A stretch of DNA of 49,948 nt from an uncultured beta proteobacterium (GCA_903848955.1 CAINHS010000115.1:1-49948); one strand, 5' to 3'; counted from the first letter of the stretch, positions 39,790 to 48,993 are shown. The notes: generated from the sequence alone by a model not told the origin. Program-made: numbers and translations.

Positions 39790-40614
39790 TCAGTAGCGCT
39801 TCTTGTCGCACTCGATCAGCGCGTAGGCCGAGTGGTTGTGGATGGATTCGAAGTTTTCGCTTTCGACCACGTAGGCATCGATGCGCGGGTCGGCATTCAG
39901 CGCACCGGCAACATCGCGCACCAGATCTTCGACGAACTTCGGATTGTCGTAGGCGCGCTCGGTGACGTATTTCTCGTCGGGACGCTTGAGCAGGCCGTAG
40001 AGTTCGCACGAGGCCTGGGTTTCCGCCATGCGCACGATATCCTCGATCCACACCAGTTGATTGGTGGTGGCGGCTATCGTGACGTGGGAGCGCTGGTTGT
40101 GGGCGCCACGGTCGGATATTTTCTTCGAGCAGGGGCACAGGCTGGTGACCGGGACCACGACCTTGATGGTTTGCCGGTAGCGGCCGCCTTCGACGATTTC
40201 ACCGATGAAGGTGACTTCGTAATCCATCAGGCTCTTGACCTTGGAGACAGGCGCGATCTTGTTTATGAAATAGGGGAAACTCATTTCGAGATGGCCGGTT
40301 TCCGCCTCGAGACGGGACACCATTTCGCGCAACATGGATTCGAAACTCTCGACCGAGATTTCGTCCTCATGCACATTGAGAATCTCGACGAAACGCGACA
40401 TGTGGGTGCCCTTGAAATTGTGGGGCAGTCCGACATACATGTTGAAGGTGGCGACCGTGTGGCGCACGCCGCCGCTCTTGTCCAACACCTTGAACGGATG
40501 CCGGATGTCCTTGATGCCTACCTTGTTGATCGGCAACTGGCGCGAATCTGCGCTGTTCTGAACGTCTGCAATGACGGATTTTTCGGTTCGAGCCATGGGA
40601 TCCCTGCTATTCAT
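39790..40614 (-). CDS. folE2: GTP cyclohydrolase FolE2 (type IB)
   Basis: A 274-residue enzyme making dihydroneopterin triphosphate for folate. It is of the FolE2/MptA type, which does not need zinc and can use other divalent metals. The catalytic Cys is in [16 protein letters not shown], and [13 protein letters not shown] and [14 protein letters not shown] are also typical. The start at 40614 has GAGAAG upstream; 40596 (MARTEKS) is an alternative. In several bacteria FolE2 is induced by zinc limitation through Zur; no Zur box is recognised here. It follows dxs with its own promoter overlapping the dxs stop. Confidence 0.92.
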   Translation of the reverse strand: MNSRDPMARTEKSVIADVQNSADSRQLPINKVGIKDIRHPFKVLDKSGGVRHTVATFNMYVGLPHNFKGTHMSRFVEILNVHEDEISVESFESMLREMVSRLEAETGHLEMSFPYFINKIAPVSKVKSLMDYEVTFIGEIVEGGRYRQTIKVVVPVTSLCPCSKKISDRGAHNQRSHVTIAATTNQLVWIEDIVRMAETQASCELYGLLKRPDEKYVTERAYDNPKFVEDLVRDVAGALNADPRIDAYVVESENFESIHNHSAYALIECDKKRY

Positions 40615-40650
40615 GTCGCTTCTCGGTGCTTGAGTGATGTTCTGCAACGG

Positions 40651-40680
40651 ACTATAGCATTATCCGACAGATTCACTCAA
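40651..40680 (-). promoter_or_regulatory. Predicted folE2 promoter overlapping the dxs stop
   Basis: On the minus strand TTGAGT (40680-40675) and TATAGT (40656-40651) are separated by 18 bases. The -35 overlaps the dxs stop codon, so folE2 may be expressed apart from the isoprenoid genes. Confidence 0.5.
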
Positions 40681-42539
40681 CTATTATCTTGCGTGGCAAG
40701 TCTGCTTGCTACGCTGCGCAGTATACCGGTCTCGTCAAGGCCTGCCTCTGCCAGCAGCAGTGCCGAATCGCCGTGGTCGATGAACCTGTCGGGCAGACCC
40801 AGGCGCAGCAGCGGCGTGTTCAGGCCGGACGATTCAAGAGCGCGTGCCACCTCGGCACCGGCACCGCCGATCAGGGAATTTTCCTCAATGCTGACCAACA
40901 GGTCGTGGCTCGCCGCGAGTTCGATGACCAACCGGGTGTCGAGCGGCTTGACGAAGCGCATGTTGGCGACCGTGGCGTCGAGCGTTTCGCCGGCCCTGAG
41001 CGCCGGCGTCAGCATGGCGCCAAAGGCCAGCAGCGCCACCCGCTTGCCGCTGCGGCGCAGTTCGCCCTTGCCCAGCGGCAGGGTTCCGAGCCCCGCCTCC
41101 ATGGCCGCGCCAGGCCCGCTGCCGCGCGGGTAGCGCACGGCGCTCGGGCCGTCGAGCGCGAAGGCGGTGGACAGCATCTTGCGGCATTCGTTCTCGTCGC
41201 TTGGTGCCATCACCACCATGTTGGGAATGCAGGTGAGAAAGGACAGGTCGAAGGCGCCGTTGTGGGTCGCGCCGTCGGCGCCGACCAGGCCGCCGCGGTC
41301 GATGGCGAACACCACCGGCAGATTCTGCAGCGCGATGTCGTGAATCAACTGGTCGTAGGCGCGCTGCAGGAAGGTCGAGTAAATCGCCACCACCGGCTTC
41401 ATGCCTTCGCAGGCCAGCCCGCCGGCAAAGGTCACCGCATGCTGCTCGGCGATGCCGACGTCAAAGTAACGTTGGGGAAAATCCTGGGCGAAGCGGACCA
41501 TTCCGGAGCCTTCGCGCATCGCCGGGGTTATCCCGATCAGGCGTGAATCGGCCTGAGCCTGATCGCACAGCCATTCGCCGAATACCTGGGTGTAGGTGAG
41601 CCGCCCCGGTGCCTTGCCCTGTTCGATGCCGTTGGCGGCGTCGAACTTGCCGACACCGTGGTAGAGGACGGGATCGGCTTCGGCAAGCTTGTAGCCCTGT
41701 CCTTTCCGGGTTATGACATGAAGGAATTGCGGACCCTTCAGGCGGCGCAGATTCTGCAGTGTCGGAATCAGCGCATCGAGGTCGTGACCGTCGATCGGGC
41801 CGAGATAGTTGAAGCCGAGTTCCTCGAACAGGGTGCCCGGCGAGATCATGCCCTTGACGTGCTCCTCGACGCGGTTGGCGAATTGCAGCACGGTCGGCAT
41901 CGAGGCCAGTACCTTCTCCCCGGCACGGCGCGCGGCATTGAAGGTGCCGCCCGAGAGCAGGCGCGCCAGATACTTGTTGAGCGCGCCGACCGGCGGCGAT
42001 ATCGACATGTCATTGTCGTTGAGGATGACGAGCAGGTTGGCGTCGATCACGCCGCCATTGTTGAGCGCCTCGAAGGCCTGGCCGGCGGACATCGCGCCGT
42101 CGCCGATGATTGCGGCGACGCGGCGTTCCTCGCCCTTGTTGCGGGCTGCCACGGCCATTCCCAGCGCGGCGGAGATCGATGTGGATGAATGGCCGACGCC
42201 GAAGGTGTCGTACTCGCTTTCGCTGCGGCGCGGGAAGCCGGAGACGCCATCCTTCATGCGCAGGCGCTCCATGCCGGCGCGCCTGCCGGTGAGCGCCTTG
42301 TGCGGATAGGTCTGGTGACCGACGTCCCACACCAGGCGATCCTCGGGGGTGTCAAATACGTAATGCAGTGCGACGGTGAGTTCAACCGTGCCGAGGTTTG
42401 AGGACAGGTGTCCGCCGGTTTTTGATACCGAGTCGAGCAGGAATGCCCGCAGTTCTTCGGCCACCTGAGGCAACTGGTCGCGTTCCAGGGCGCGCAAATC
42501 GGCTGGAGAATTGATCGTGTCGAGCAAGGGATGGGTCAT
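40677..42539 (-). CDS. dxs: 1-deoxy-D-xylulose-5-phosphate synthase
   Basis: A 620-residue thiamine diphosphate enzyme condensing pyruvate and glyceraldehyde 3-phosphate, the entry step of the MEP isoprenoid pathway. The TPP motif is [17 protein letters not shown] through [13 protein letters not shown]. The transketolase-like domain has [17 protein letters not shown] with the catalytic Glu. [17 protein letters not shown] near the N-terminus is diagnostic. Length matches the family (about 620). Its ATG overlaps the ispA stop by one base (TGATG). Confidence 0.97.
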   Translation of the reverse strand: MTHPLLDTINSPADLRALERDQLPQVAEELRAFLLDSVSKTGGHLSSNLGTVELTVALHYVFDTPEDRLVWDVGHQTYPHKALTGRRAGMERLRMKDGVSGFPRRSESEYDTFGVGHSSTSISAALGMAVAARNKGEERRVAAIIGDGAMSAGQAFEALNNGGVIDANLLVILNDNDMSISPPVGALNKYLARLLSGGTFNAARRAGEKVLASMPTVLQFANRVEEHVKGMISPGTLFEELGFNYLGPIDGHDLDALIPTLQNLRRLKGPQFLHVITRKGQGYKLAEADPVLYHGVGKFDAANGIEQGKAPGRLTYTQVFGEWLCDQAQADSRLIGITPAMREGSGMVRFAQDFPQRYFDVGIAEQHAVTFAGGLACEGMKPVVAIYSTFLQRAYDQLIHDIALQNLPVVFAIDRGGLVGADGATHNGAFDLSFLTCIPNMVVMAPSDENECRKMLSTAFALDGPSAVRYPRGSGPGAAMEAGLGTLPLGKGELRRSGKRVALLAFGAMLTPALRAGETLDATVANMRFVKPLDTRLVIELAASHDLLVSIEENSLIGGAGAEVARALESSGLNTPLLRLGLPDRFIDHGDSALLLAEAGLDETGILRSVASRLATQDNS

Positions 42540-43423
42540 CAGAAGGTCCGCTCGACGATGAAGTCGGTAATTTCGTGGAGGCGCATGGCCACCTCGCCGA
42601 ATGGAGCCAGGGTGTCATGCGCGTCCTGTCTCAGTTTGCCGGCCATGGTTTTGGCTTCGCCGGCGCCGAGGATATTGACATAGGTCGGCTTGTTCTGCGC
42701 GGCATCCTTGCCCGCTGTCTTGCCCAGTGTGGCAGTGCTCGCCTCGGCGTCGAGGATATCGTCCACCACCTGAAACAGCAGTCCGATCCGGTTGGCGAAG
42801 TGGCCGAGACGCTCCAGATCGTCAGGCACGGCTTCGCCGCAATGGGCGCCGAGCAGCACCGCGGCCCGGATCAGCGCGCCGGTCTTGTGAATATGCATGA
42901 ATTCCAGCTCGCCGATGCTCAGTTGCTGACCCACGGCGGCGAGATCGATGGCCTGCCCGCCGGCCATGCCGCGCGATCCGGAGGCAACGGACAGGAGATG
43001 CAGCATCTCGAGCTGGCGTGCCGGGGCAATGCCGGCCATGCGCTGCGACAGGGTGTGGAAAGCCAGGGTTTGCAGTGCGTCGCCGGCCAGCAGTGCCGTC
43101 GCTTCGTCAAACTCGACGTGACACGTCGGCTTGCCGCGTCGCAGGACGTCGTCATCCATGCAGGGCAGGTCGTCATGTACCAGTGAATAGGCGTGGATCA
43201 GTTCCACCGCGACTGCCGCGGCGTCGATTGCGCCGGCGCTGGCGCCGAAGATTGCGCCAGCCGCGTGGCACAGCAAGGGACGGACGCGCTTGCCGCCGCC
43301 AAGCACCGAGTAGCGCATTGCTTCATGCAAGCGCACGGGGGAGAGTGCGGCCGCGGGCAGGGCAGCCTCCAGGGCTGATTCCGTGCGCTGCTGGACGCCG
43401 GACATCCAGGTCGAAAAGTTCAT
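42539..43423 (-). CDS. ispA: Polyprenyl (farnesyl) diphosphate synthase
   Basis: A 294-residue prenyltransferase chaining IPP onto allylic diphosphates. The first aspartate-rich motif is [10 protein letters not shown] (83-92) and the second is [18 protein letters not shown] (43-51) binds diphosphate. The start at 43423 (MNFSTWMSG) sits 7 bases after xseB; the open frame upstream runs inside xseB. The small residues before the first motif suggest a C15 product, but chain length cannot be fixed by eye. The order xseB-ispA-dxs is conserved. Confidence 0.94.
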   Translation of the reverse strand: MNFSTWMSGVQQRTESALEAALPAAALSPVRLHEAMRYSVLGGGKRVRPLLCHAAGAIFGASAGAIDAAAVAVELIHAYSLVHDDLPCMDDDVLRRGKPTCHVEFDEATALLAGDALQTLAFHTLSQRMAGIAPARQLEMLHLLSVASGSRGMAGGQAIDLAAVGQQLSIGELEFMHIHKTGALIRAAVLLGAHCGEAVPDDLERLGHFANRIGLLFQVVDDILDAEASTATLGKTAGKDAAQNKPTYVNILGAGEAKTMAGKLRQDAHDTLAPFGEVAMRLHEITDFIVERTF

Positions 43424-43430
43424 TGATGTC

Positions 43431-43706
43431 TCAGCTTTCCGCTTCGCCGCCGGCTTGCGGGTCGAAATCGTGCAAGCCGCCGGCGTCGAGAATGCGTATC
43501 TGCTGCTCGGCCGCGGTGAGTGTTTCCTGGCATTGGCGCAACAGGGCCACGCCGCGCTGGTAGGCGTCGAGCGCGTCCTGCAGCGGCATCTGACCAGCTT
43601 CCATCGCGGCGACGATGCCCTCCAGTTCCCTGAGGGCGCTTTCAAACGACGGGGGTGCTGGGCTTGCTGAACCGGTGTCTGCAGGAGTGTTCGAGATAGT
43701 GGCCAT
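43431..43706 (-). CDS. xseB: Exodeoxyribonuclease VII small subunit
   Basis: A 91-residue helical protein with the family core FESALRELEGIVAAMEAGQMPLQ (in two parts: SFESALRELEGIV and ALDAYQRGVALLRQCQ). It joins XseA to form exonuclease VII, which degrades single-stranded DNA; xseA is not in the window. Flanks are low complexity (N-terminal Ala/Pro, C-terminal acidic). It heads xseB-ispA-dxs. Confidence 0.93.
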   Translation of the reverse strand: MATISNTPADTGSASPAPPSFESALRELEGIVAAMEAGQMPLQDALDAYQRGVALLRQCQETLTAAEQQIRILDAGGLHDFDPQAGGEAES

Positions 43707-43755
43707 AAGTGAAGCCTTGGCCGGAAGCGGTGACCAGCGGCAATGGGAAACCGCG

Positions 43756-43784
43756 AAATTACCTTAGGTGCGCCCTCCGGTCAA
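43756..43784 (-). promoter_or_regulatory. Possible promoter of xseB-ispA-dxs
   Basis: On the minus strand TTGACC (43784-43779, five of six) and TAATTT (43761-43756, weak) are 17 bases apart. A TACAAT at 43791-43796 on the plus strand may be the -10 for the divergent Rieske gene, so the two promoters would be close together. Confidence 0.35.
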
Positions 43785-43891
43785 ATTGGCTACAATTGCG
43801 CCACTGCTTCAGCGTTGGCGGCGCGCCGGTCCTGGCGGTCATTTCCGCCCGTTTCCGGTTTCCGGGCAGGCCCTCTTGGAGGTTGGGAATC

Positions 43892-44992
43892 ATGTCTGAT
43901 GTCGGCCCGCGTACGCTCCTTTCGCCGGGGGTGTCGCAGTTTCCGGTTGCGTGGTATTTCGACGAAAAGCTCTTCGAACTGGAGAAGAGGCTGATCTTCG
44001 ACGCCGGACCGGGCTATGCCGGCCATGAACTGATGGTCCCCGAAGTGCACGACTACCGTTCGCAGGAGTGGAATGACCACGCCCGCATGCTGGTGCGCCA
44101 GCCGGACGGCCTATACGAGATGTCCAATGTCTGCCGTCATCGTCAGGCAATCATGCTGCAGGGCGCCGGCAATGCCAGGAACATTGTTTGCCCGATTCAT
44201 CGCTGGACCTATGACGCCGGCGGCGAACTCCTGGGGGCGCCGCATTTCCCGGCCAATCCCTGCCTCAATCTGACCCGGCGGAAACTCGAGAACTGGCGGG
44301 GATTGCTGTTCAAGGGCCCGCGCTCGGCTCATGCCGATCTTGCCGGCATGAAGATCGCCGGCGAACTCGATTTCACCGGCTACAAGCTTGAGCACGTCGA
44401 ACTGCACCAGTGCAACTACAACTGGAAGACCTTCATCGAAGTGTATCTCGAGGACTACCATGTTGCGCCCTATCATCCGGGACTCGGCGGCTTCGTCACC
44501 TGCGACGACCTGACCTGGCAGTTCGGCGACTGGTATTCGGTGCAGCGCGTCGGCATCACTTCGCTGGCGAAGCCCGGCTCGGCCACCTATCAGCGTTGGC
44601 ACAAGGCGGTACTTGAGTACTATAACGGCGAGATGCCCAGGCACGGCGCAATCTGGCTCACCTATTTCCCCAACATCATGGTCGAGTGGTATCCCCACGT
44701 GCTGGTGGTGTCGACCCTGATTCCCCAGGATGTGGACCGGACCCTCAACGTGGTCGAGTTCTACTATCCCGAGGACATTGCCCTGTTCGAGCCGGACTTC
44801 ATCAAGGCCGAGCAGGCAGCCTACATGGAGACGGCGATCGAGGATGACGACATCGGCGAGCGCATGGATCGCGGCCGGCGTGCCCTGATGCAGCAGGGGC
44901 GCAGCGAAGTCGGCCCCTACCAGTCGCCCATGGAAGACGGCATGCAGCACTTCCACGAGTTCTACCGGCGGGTGATGGCCGCGCACATCTGA
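43892..44992 (+). CDS. Rieske-type ring-hydroxylating oxygenase alpha subunit, substrate unknown
   Basis: A 366-residue non-haem iron oxygenase. The Rieske [2Fe-2S] site is CRH (81-83) and CPIH (100-103). The catalytic domain begins NYNWKTFIEVYLEDYHVAPYHP (quoted in part: EDYHVAPYHP), with His190 and His195 as mononuclear iron ligands. The start has GGAGG upstream, and the frame before it overlaps non-coding sequence. No ferredoxin, reductase or beta subunit lies nearby, so it must use a partner encoded elsewhere. It is divergent from xseB-ispA-dxs; a link to isoprenoid products is speculation. Confidence 0.88.
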   Translation: MSDVGPRTLLSPGVSQFPVAWYFDEKLFELEKRLIFDAGPGYAGHELMVPEVHDYRSQEWNDHARMLVRQPDGLYEMSNVCRHRQAIMLQGAGNARNIVCPIHRWTYDAGGELLGAPHFPANPCLNLTRRKLENWRGLLFKGPRSAHADLAGMKIAGELDFTGYKLEHVELHQCNYNWKTFIEVYLEDYHVAPYHPGLGGFVTCDDLTWQFGDWYSVQRVGITSLAKPGSATYQRWHKAVLEYYNGEMPRHGAIWLTYFPNIMVEWYPHVLVVSTLIPQDVDRTLNVVEFYYPEDIALFEPDFIKAEQAAYMETAIEDDDIGERMDRGRRALMQQGRSEVGPYQSPMEDGMQHFHEFYRRVMAAHI

Positions 44993-45009
44993 CCAAGGAG
45001 TTCCGCTGC

Positions 45010-45909
45010 GTGCGCCGGCCGGTCGCCGGCGACCGTGCTGTTTTTATGCCGTCACTCTGGATGATTGCCGCAAGCCTGCTGTTTGCCAGCATGGGCGTCT
45101 GCGTAAAGCTTGGCGCGGCGCAGTTCTCGGCTGCGGAGCTGGTGTTCTGGCGGGGTTTCATCGCGACGCTGATTCTCGGCGGCTATGTTCTGGTGCGCCG
45201 GCTGCCGCTGGCAACACCCCATGCGCGAACCCACGTCGTGCGCGGCCTGGCGGGCTTCGTCTCGCTGGTGATGTACTTCTATTCCATCAGCATGATCCCG
45301 CTGGCGGCCGCGGTGACGCTCAACTACACCTCGCCATTGTTTCTGGCGCTGCTGCTGGCACTGTGGTTGAAGGAGCCGGTGCGGCGCGGATTCTACGGCG
45401 TGCTGGCGGCGGGATTCGTCGGCGTGATCTTCCTGCTGCAACCCGCGTTGGGCGGCGGGCAATGGCCGGGTGCGCTGTTCGGCCTCGGCTCCGGCATCAT
45501 TTCCAGCATCGCCTATCTGAACGTGCGCCGACTGGGCGAACTGGGCGAGCCCGAATGGCGCACGGTATTCTATTTCTCCGCCCTCTCGGCGCTGGGCGGC
45601 CTGCCCTGGTTGCTGACTGCCAGTCCCTTCCATGCCATCGACGGGCGCGGCTGGCTGCTGCTGCTGGGAGTGGGAGGCTTCGGCGTGCTGGCCCAGCTTT
45701 GCATGACCGCCGCCTACAAGCGCGGCAAGACGCTGGTTTCGGCCAGCCTCGCCTACAGTACGGTGGTATTTTCCAGCGCCTTCGGCATGCTGCTGTGGGG
45801 GGAGACGCTGCCATGGACCGGCTGGATCGGCGTGATTCTGATTGTTGCCAGCGGTCTCCTTGCCACCCTGCTGTCGCGTCGCGCCGATACTGCCGCGGTT
45901 ACGGACTGA
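45010..45909 (+). CDS. DMT family (EamA) transporter
   Basis: A 299-residue inner-membrane protein with about ten helices arranged as two EamA repeats (about 15-145 and 160-290). Typical segments are FASMGVCVKLGAAQFSAAE, VFWRGFIATLI, YFYSISMIPLAAAVTLNYTS (in part) and AYSTVVFSSAFGMLLWGE. The GTG start has AAGGAG upstream; an internal ATG at 45046 would also give a full first helix. Such proteins export or import metabolites; substrate unknown. It follows the Rieske gene by 17 bases and may be co-transcribed. Confidence 0.88.
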   Translation: MRRPVAGDRAVFMPSLWMIAASLLFASMGVCVKLGAAQFSAAELVFWRGFIATLILGGYVLVRRLPLATPHARTHVVRGLAGFVSLVMYFYSISMIPLAAAVTLNYTSPLFLALLLALWLKEPVRRGFYGVLAAGFVGVIFLLQPALGGGQWPGALFGLGSGIISSIAYLNVRRLGELGEPEWRTVFYFSALSALGGLPWLLTASPFHAIDGRGWLLLLGVGGFGVLAQLCMTAAYKRGKTLVSASLAYSTVVFSSAFGMLLWGETLPWTGWIGVILIVASGLLATLLSRRADTAAVTD

Positions 45910-45985
45910 GTCGCCGTGTTCCGTGCTGTCCCGGCTTTCATCCGGATACAGAACCCATTAAGCTCTCCCTTCGCAAGGAGAAACG

Positions 45986-46681
45986 ATGCACATTCGACGC
46001 TGGCTGGCTTTCGCTCTCATCTTCGCCCAGGCATGCGTCTCGGCGCAGCCTGCGCCGGTACAGCCTGCGCTGTCGCTTGATGATGCCAGAGCACAGAGTG
46101 CCAGCGGCAAGCGTCTGAAGGCGGAGGCGGAGAAGCTCTACGCCGCAGAAAAAGCGGAATGCCACAGCAAGGTCATTGCCATCAACTGCATTGATTCGGC
46201 GAAGCAACGGCATACCGATGCAGTCAGGAAGGCTGATGCATTGCAGCGCGAGGGGCGTCTGGCCGAACGCGAGGCCCGCCGCCTGGCGGCCGAGGCCAAG
46301 GACGCCAAGCGCCAGGCCGAGGCGCCGGCCCGCGAAGCCAGGCAGCGCGAGGACGTGGAGCTTTATCGCGAGAAGCAAGCACAACGTGCTGCCGGGCGCG
46401 AACAAATGGCAGCGGCCGAGCCGGCCAAGATTGAGAGTCGTCGTCTCAAGCTGGCGGCCGAGCAGGCGGCACGGCAAAAGAAACTCGCGCAGCGGCAGGA
46501 GGAGGAGGCGATGCGCGCGGCAAAGGCACCGGAGAACGCCAGAAAGCGGGCAGAGCGCGAAAAACAGCATGCCGAGCGGACCAGGAAAATCGACGAGCGG
46601 GCGCGGCAATATGCCGAAACGTTGAAGAGGCGGGAGGCCGAAGCGGCGGCCAGGCAGTCGGCGCCGGTACCATCCCGCTGA
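45986..46681 (+). CDS. Secreted coiled-coil protein with a conserved Cys pair
   Basis: A 231-residue exported protein. A signal peptide (1-20, cleavage after VSA) is followed by a long Ala/Arg/Glu/Lys-rich coiled coil (about 30-225). Near the start are Cys59 and Cys68 in ECHSKVIAINCIDSAKQRH, a motif that resembles a family of betaproteobacterial hypothetical proteins; the pair probably forms a disulfide in the periplasm. GCAAGGAGAAACG precedes the ATG, and AGGAG is a strong ribosome site. Function unknown. Confidence 0.72.
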   Translation: MHIRRWLAFALIFAQACVSAQPAPVQPALSLDDARAQSASGKRLKAEAEKLYAAEKAECHSKVIAINCIDSAKQRHTDAVRKADALQREGRLAEREARRLAAEAKDAKRQAEAPAREARQREDVELYREKQAQRAAGREQMAAAEPAKIESRRLKLAAEQAARQKKLAQRQEEEAMRAAKAPENARKRAEREKQHAERTRKIDERARQYAETLKRREAEAAARQSAPVPSR

Positions 46682-46718
46682 TTGCCGGCGTAGAGGCGAC
46701 CGCTTGCGACCGGGGCTG

Positions 46719-47522
46719 CTACTTGTGCTCGATCTGGTCGTACACCGCCGTCGCCACCAGGGCCAGCTTGCCTTTGTCGATTCCCGCCGAAAGCGCATAG
46801 CCGAACTTGCCGTCGATCCAGTAGAAGACATTGACCGCGCCTTCCTGGGCGAAGCGGAAGGCGGTGTCGCGGTTCGCCGTATTCTCGGTGGAGACGTAGA
46901 GCGTCAGCCGTTGGCCGCTGGCGTCCTGGTACATGAACTGGGCAACGGGGCCGACGTTGCCGGGCAGCAGGCGGCCGCCGATCAGTTCATAGCCGAGCGG
47001 CCCCAGCCTGGGCGGCCGCACCGGTGTTCCGAGCCGCTTGGAAAGCCAGGCGACGAGCTGGTCTTCATGTTCGGCGCTGACTTCGACCGGACGCCGCACA
47101 TCGGGGCTGAAAACGGCATGGGCCACCGCAGCCTGGCGCGGCAATGACAGCGGCGCTGCTCTGGCCAGACTTTCCGCCGGCGGGTAGCGGTCATGGGCCG
47201 CCCAACCGGAAAGGCCGCTGACCAGTGCGATTACGATGCCGGCAGCAATGCGCTGCAGTGACCAGCGGGAGGGCAGGGAAGGACGCTCAGCGACGGCTGC
47301 GGGTGGCGACGCCAGCGCGCTCAGACTCTGCGGCAAGGGCTCGTCGAGTATCGGGTTGTAGCAGGCCCTGAGGGACTGTTTCTGGGCCAGGTAGGTGCGC
47401 ACCCGCCGGGCTTCTTCCGGCTCGGCGGCCAGGTAGTCCTCAACCTCGCTGCGACGCGCCGGCGGCAGTGCGGCATCGACATAGGCCTGCAGGTCGGTTT
47501 CGCTGATCGGCAGTTTGCTCAT
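46719..47522 (-). CDS. Membrane-bound anti-sigma factor
   Basis: A 267-residue protein with a cytoplasmic helical domain (1-85, opening MSKLPISETDLQAYVDAALP, like other anti-sigma domains), one membrane helix (about 89-108) and a periplasmic domain (about 110-267). It lacks the HxxxCxxC zinc motif of ZAS anti-sigma factors. Its ATG overlaps the sigma gene stop by four bases. Similar proteins are annotated as anti-sigma factor or transmembrane transcriptional regulator. It should hold the ECF sigma factor inactive until a periplasmic signal appears. Confidence 0.82.
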   Translation of the reverse strand: MSKLPISETDLQAYVDAALPPARRSEVEDYLAAEPEEARRVRTYLAQKQSLRACYNPILDEPLPQSLSALASPPAAVAERPSLPSRWSLQRIAAGIVIALVSGLSGWAAHDRYPPAESLARAAPLSLPRQAAVAHAVFSPDVRRPVEVSAEHEDQLVAWLSKRLGTPVRPPRLGPLGYELIGGRLLPGNVGPVAQFMYQDASGQRLTLYVSTENTANRDTAFRFAQEGAVNVFYWIDGKFGYALSAGIDKGKLALVATAVYDQIEHK

Positions 47523-48019
47523 CGCACGACTCTCAGGTTGGCGGCGGGTTGCTGGCCGTCCATGATCAGGCGCAGCCGTTCCCGTCCGCGCGACAGGCGG
47601 GACATGACGGTGCCGAGAGGGATGCCCAGCGTCGCAGCGATTTCTGCATAGCTCATTTCTTCCAGGGCGACGAGCAGCAGGACTTCGCGCTGCTCGTCGG
47701 GGAGGCGGCCGAGAGCGGAGTCGAGATCTCTCAACTCCAGTTCATCGGTCTGGGTGGCACGTGTCGGCACCTCGAAATCATCCTTGTCGATGGACTGCGC
47801 GATCAGCTTCGGCCGGCGCAGCTGATCAACCCGCAGGTTGTGCATGATGCCGAACAGCCAGGCGCGCATGTCGCTGCCTGCCCGCCACTGCGACAGGCGC
47901 GACCAGGCCCGTTCCAGCGTGTCCTGCACCAGATCATCGGCCGCGGCGCGATCGCCGAGCATGGCCCGCGCATAACGCCGCAGGCGGGGAATCTCGGCCA
48001 GGATCGCGCTGCCTTCCAT
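47519..48019 (-). CDS. ECF RNA polymerase sigma factor
   Basis: A 166-residue two-domain sigma factor. Region 2 contains ADDLVQDTLERAWSRLSQW and DMRAWLFGIMHNLRVDQLRR (each within about 27-70). Region 4 contains LPDEQREVLLLVALEEMSY and IAATLGIPLGTVMSRLSRGR (about 108-150). The start at 48019 (MEGSAILAEI) lies 7 bases after the stop of the lipoprotein gene; the longer frame to 48262 runs inside that gene. It overlaps its anti-sigma gene by four bases. Confidence 0.92.
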   Translation of the reverse strand: MEGSAILAEIPRLRRYARAMLGDRAAADDLVQDTLERAWSRLSQWRAGSDMRAWLFGIMHNLRVDQLRRPKLIAQSIDKDDFEVPTRATQTDELELRDLDSALGRLPDEQREVLLLVALEEMSYAEIAATLGIPLGTVMSRLSRGRERLRLIMDGQQPAANLRVVR

Positions 48020-48026
48020 CGTCGGT

Positions 48027-48467
48027 TCAGGGCTTGGCGGTGTGCCAGACGTTATTGACGCCGTCGCCGGTGGTGTCGCCCGGTTTCTGGTCCTTGACCC
48101 AGTAATACAGCGGCTTGCCCTTCTGCGCCCACTGCTTCTTGCCGTCATCGCGGGTGATGACGCTGTAGTCGCCGCCGGCAGTATCGCCATCCATCGCATA
48201 AAGCGGCGGCCAGTTGGCGGCGCAGGGGCCGTTGCAGGCGCTCTTGCCGCTGCCGGCGGCATCCTTGTCGAAGGTGTACAGCGTCATGCTGTTGCTGCCG
48301 GTGAGCACGCCGTTGGCTGCCATGGCCGGGGCGGCAGGACGGGTTTCGTAGGCAGAGCAGGCCGCCAGTGCGGCCGCTGCGGTCAGGGCAAGAGCGAGTT
48401 TGGTTACGGCTGCTGCACGCAAGGCCGAGGCAGCAGGCGTTAGCCTGTGCTGAATCATTGTTTTCAT
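48027..48467 (-). CDS. COG4315-like lipoprotein
   Basis: A 146-residue exported protein with a lipoprotein signal ending LAACS (Cys37). The mature part has the two repeats of this family, MTLYTFDKDAAGSGKSACNG followed by CAANWPPL, and GKPLYYWVKDQKPGDTTGDG followed by NNVWH. The role of the family is unknown; it is often near ECF sigma factors. It is first in lipoprotein-sigma-anti-sigma, with an ECF-like promoter upstream, so it is probably a target of that sigma factor. GGAG precedes the ATG. Confidence 0.85.
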   Translation of the reverse strand: MKTMIQHRLTPAASALRAAAVTKLALALTAAAALAACSAYETRPAAPAMAANGVLTGSNSMTLYTFDKDAAGSGKSACNGPCAANWPPLYAMDGDTAGGDYSVITRDDGKKQWAQKGKPLYYWVKDQKPGDTTGDGVNNVWHTAKP

Positions 48468-48502
48468 AGTGTTCTCCGTTGGGGTTGGGTCCTACCCCTG
48501 CA

Positions 48503-48530
48503 TGAACGCCGGAATGCCTGCGTTTATTCC
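48503..48530 (-). promoter_or_regulatory. Candidate ECF sigma promoter
   Basis: On the minus strand GGAATA (48530-48525) and CGTTCA (48508-48503) are separated by 16 bases, the spacing and type of many ECF promoters, 35 bases before the lipoprotein ATG. No sigma-70-like pair was noticed in this gap. Confidence 0.5.
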
Positions 48531-48603
48531 AGCACCGCCAAAATATTACGACATCGGCGATTCTGCCCGGGCGCCGGCGGAGTGGCCGGGCCGGCGTCGC
48601 GGG

Positions 48604-48993
48604 CTAAGCGCCCAGTGCCAATGCACCTTGCTCCGCGACAATTCCGTCCTCGGATGATTTGACGCCGGAAACGCCGATGGCGCCGACATGAATGCCGTCG
48701 CGAACCAGAGGCAAGCCGCCTTCCAGGCAGATTACCTCAGGCATAGTCATCATGACCGGACGTCCCTGCAATACGGCGTCCTCGAAGGCCTTCGTCGGTC
48801 GCTTGAAGAGAGTGGCGGTCCTGGCTTTTTGCTCGGCAACACGCACTGAGCCTTTCTGGGTGCCGTCCATCCGCTCCAGTGTGATCAGATGACCGCCGTC
48901 ATCGACAACCGCGATTGCAACATTCCAGCCGTTGCCGGCAGCCGCGCGTCGGGCGGCCAGTGAGATGCGAAGTGCGTCGTCGAGCGTGAGCAT
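48604..48993 (-). CDS. GlcG/HbpS family protein
   Basis: A 129-residue protein with the family segments LTLDDALRISLAARRAA, VAIAVVDDGGHLITLERMDG, and GGLPLVRDGIHVGAIGVSG. There is no signal peptide. Some relatives bind haem (HbpS) and others are encoded with glycolate oxidase genes (GlcG); neither is implied by the neighbours here. It stands alone between the lipoprotein operon and the Ala/Lys-rich gene. Confidence 0.85.
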   Translation of the reverse strand: MLTLDDALRISLAARRAAAGNGWNVAIAVVDDGGHLITLERMDGTQKGSVRVAEQKARTATLFKRPTKAFEDAVLQGRPVMMTMPEVICLEGGLPLVRDGIHVGAIGVSGVKSSEDGIVAEQGALALGA

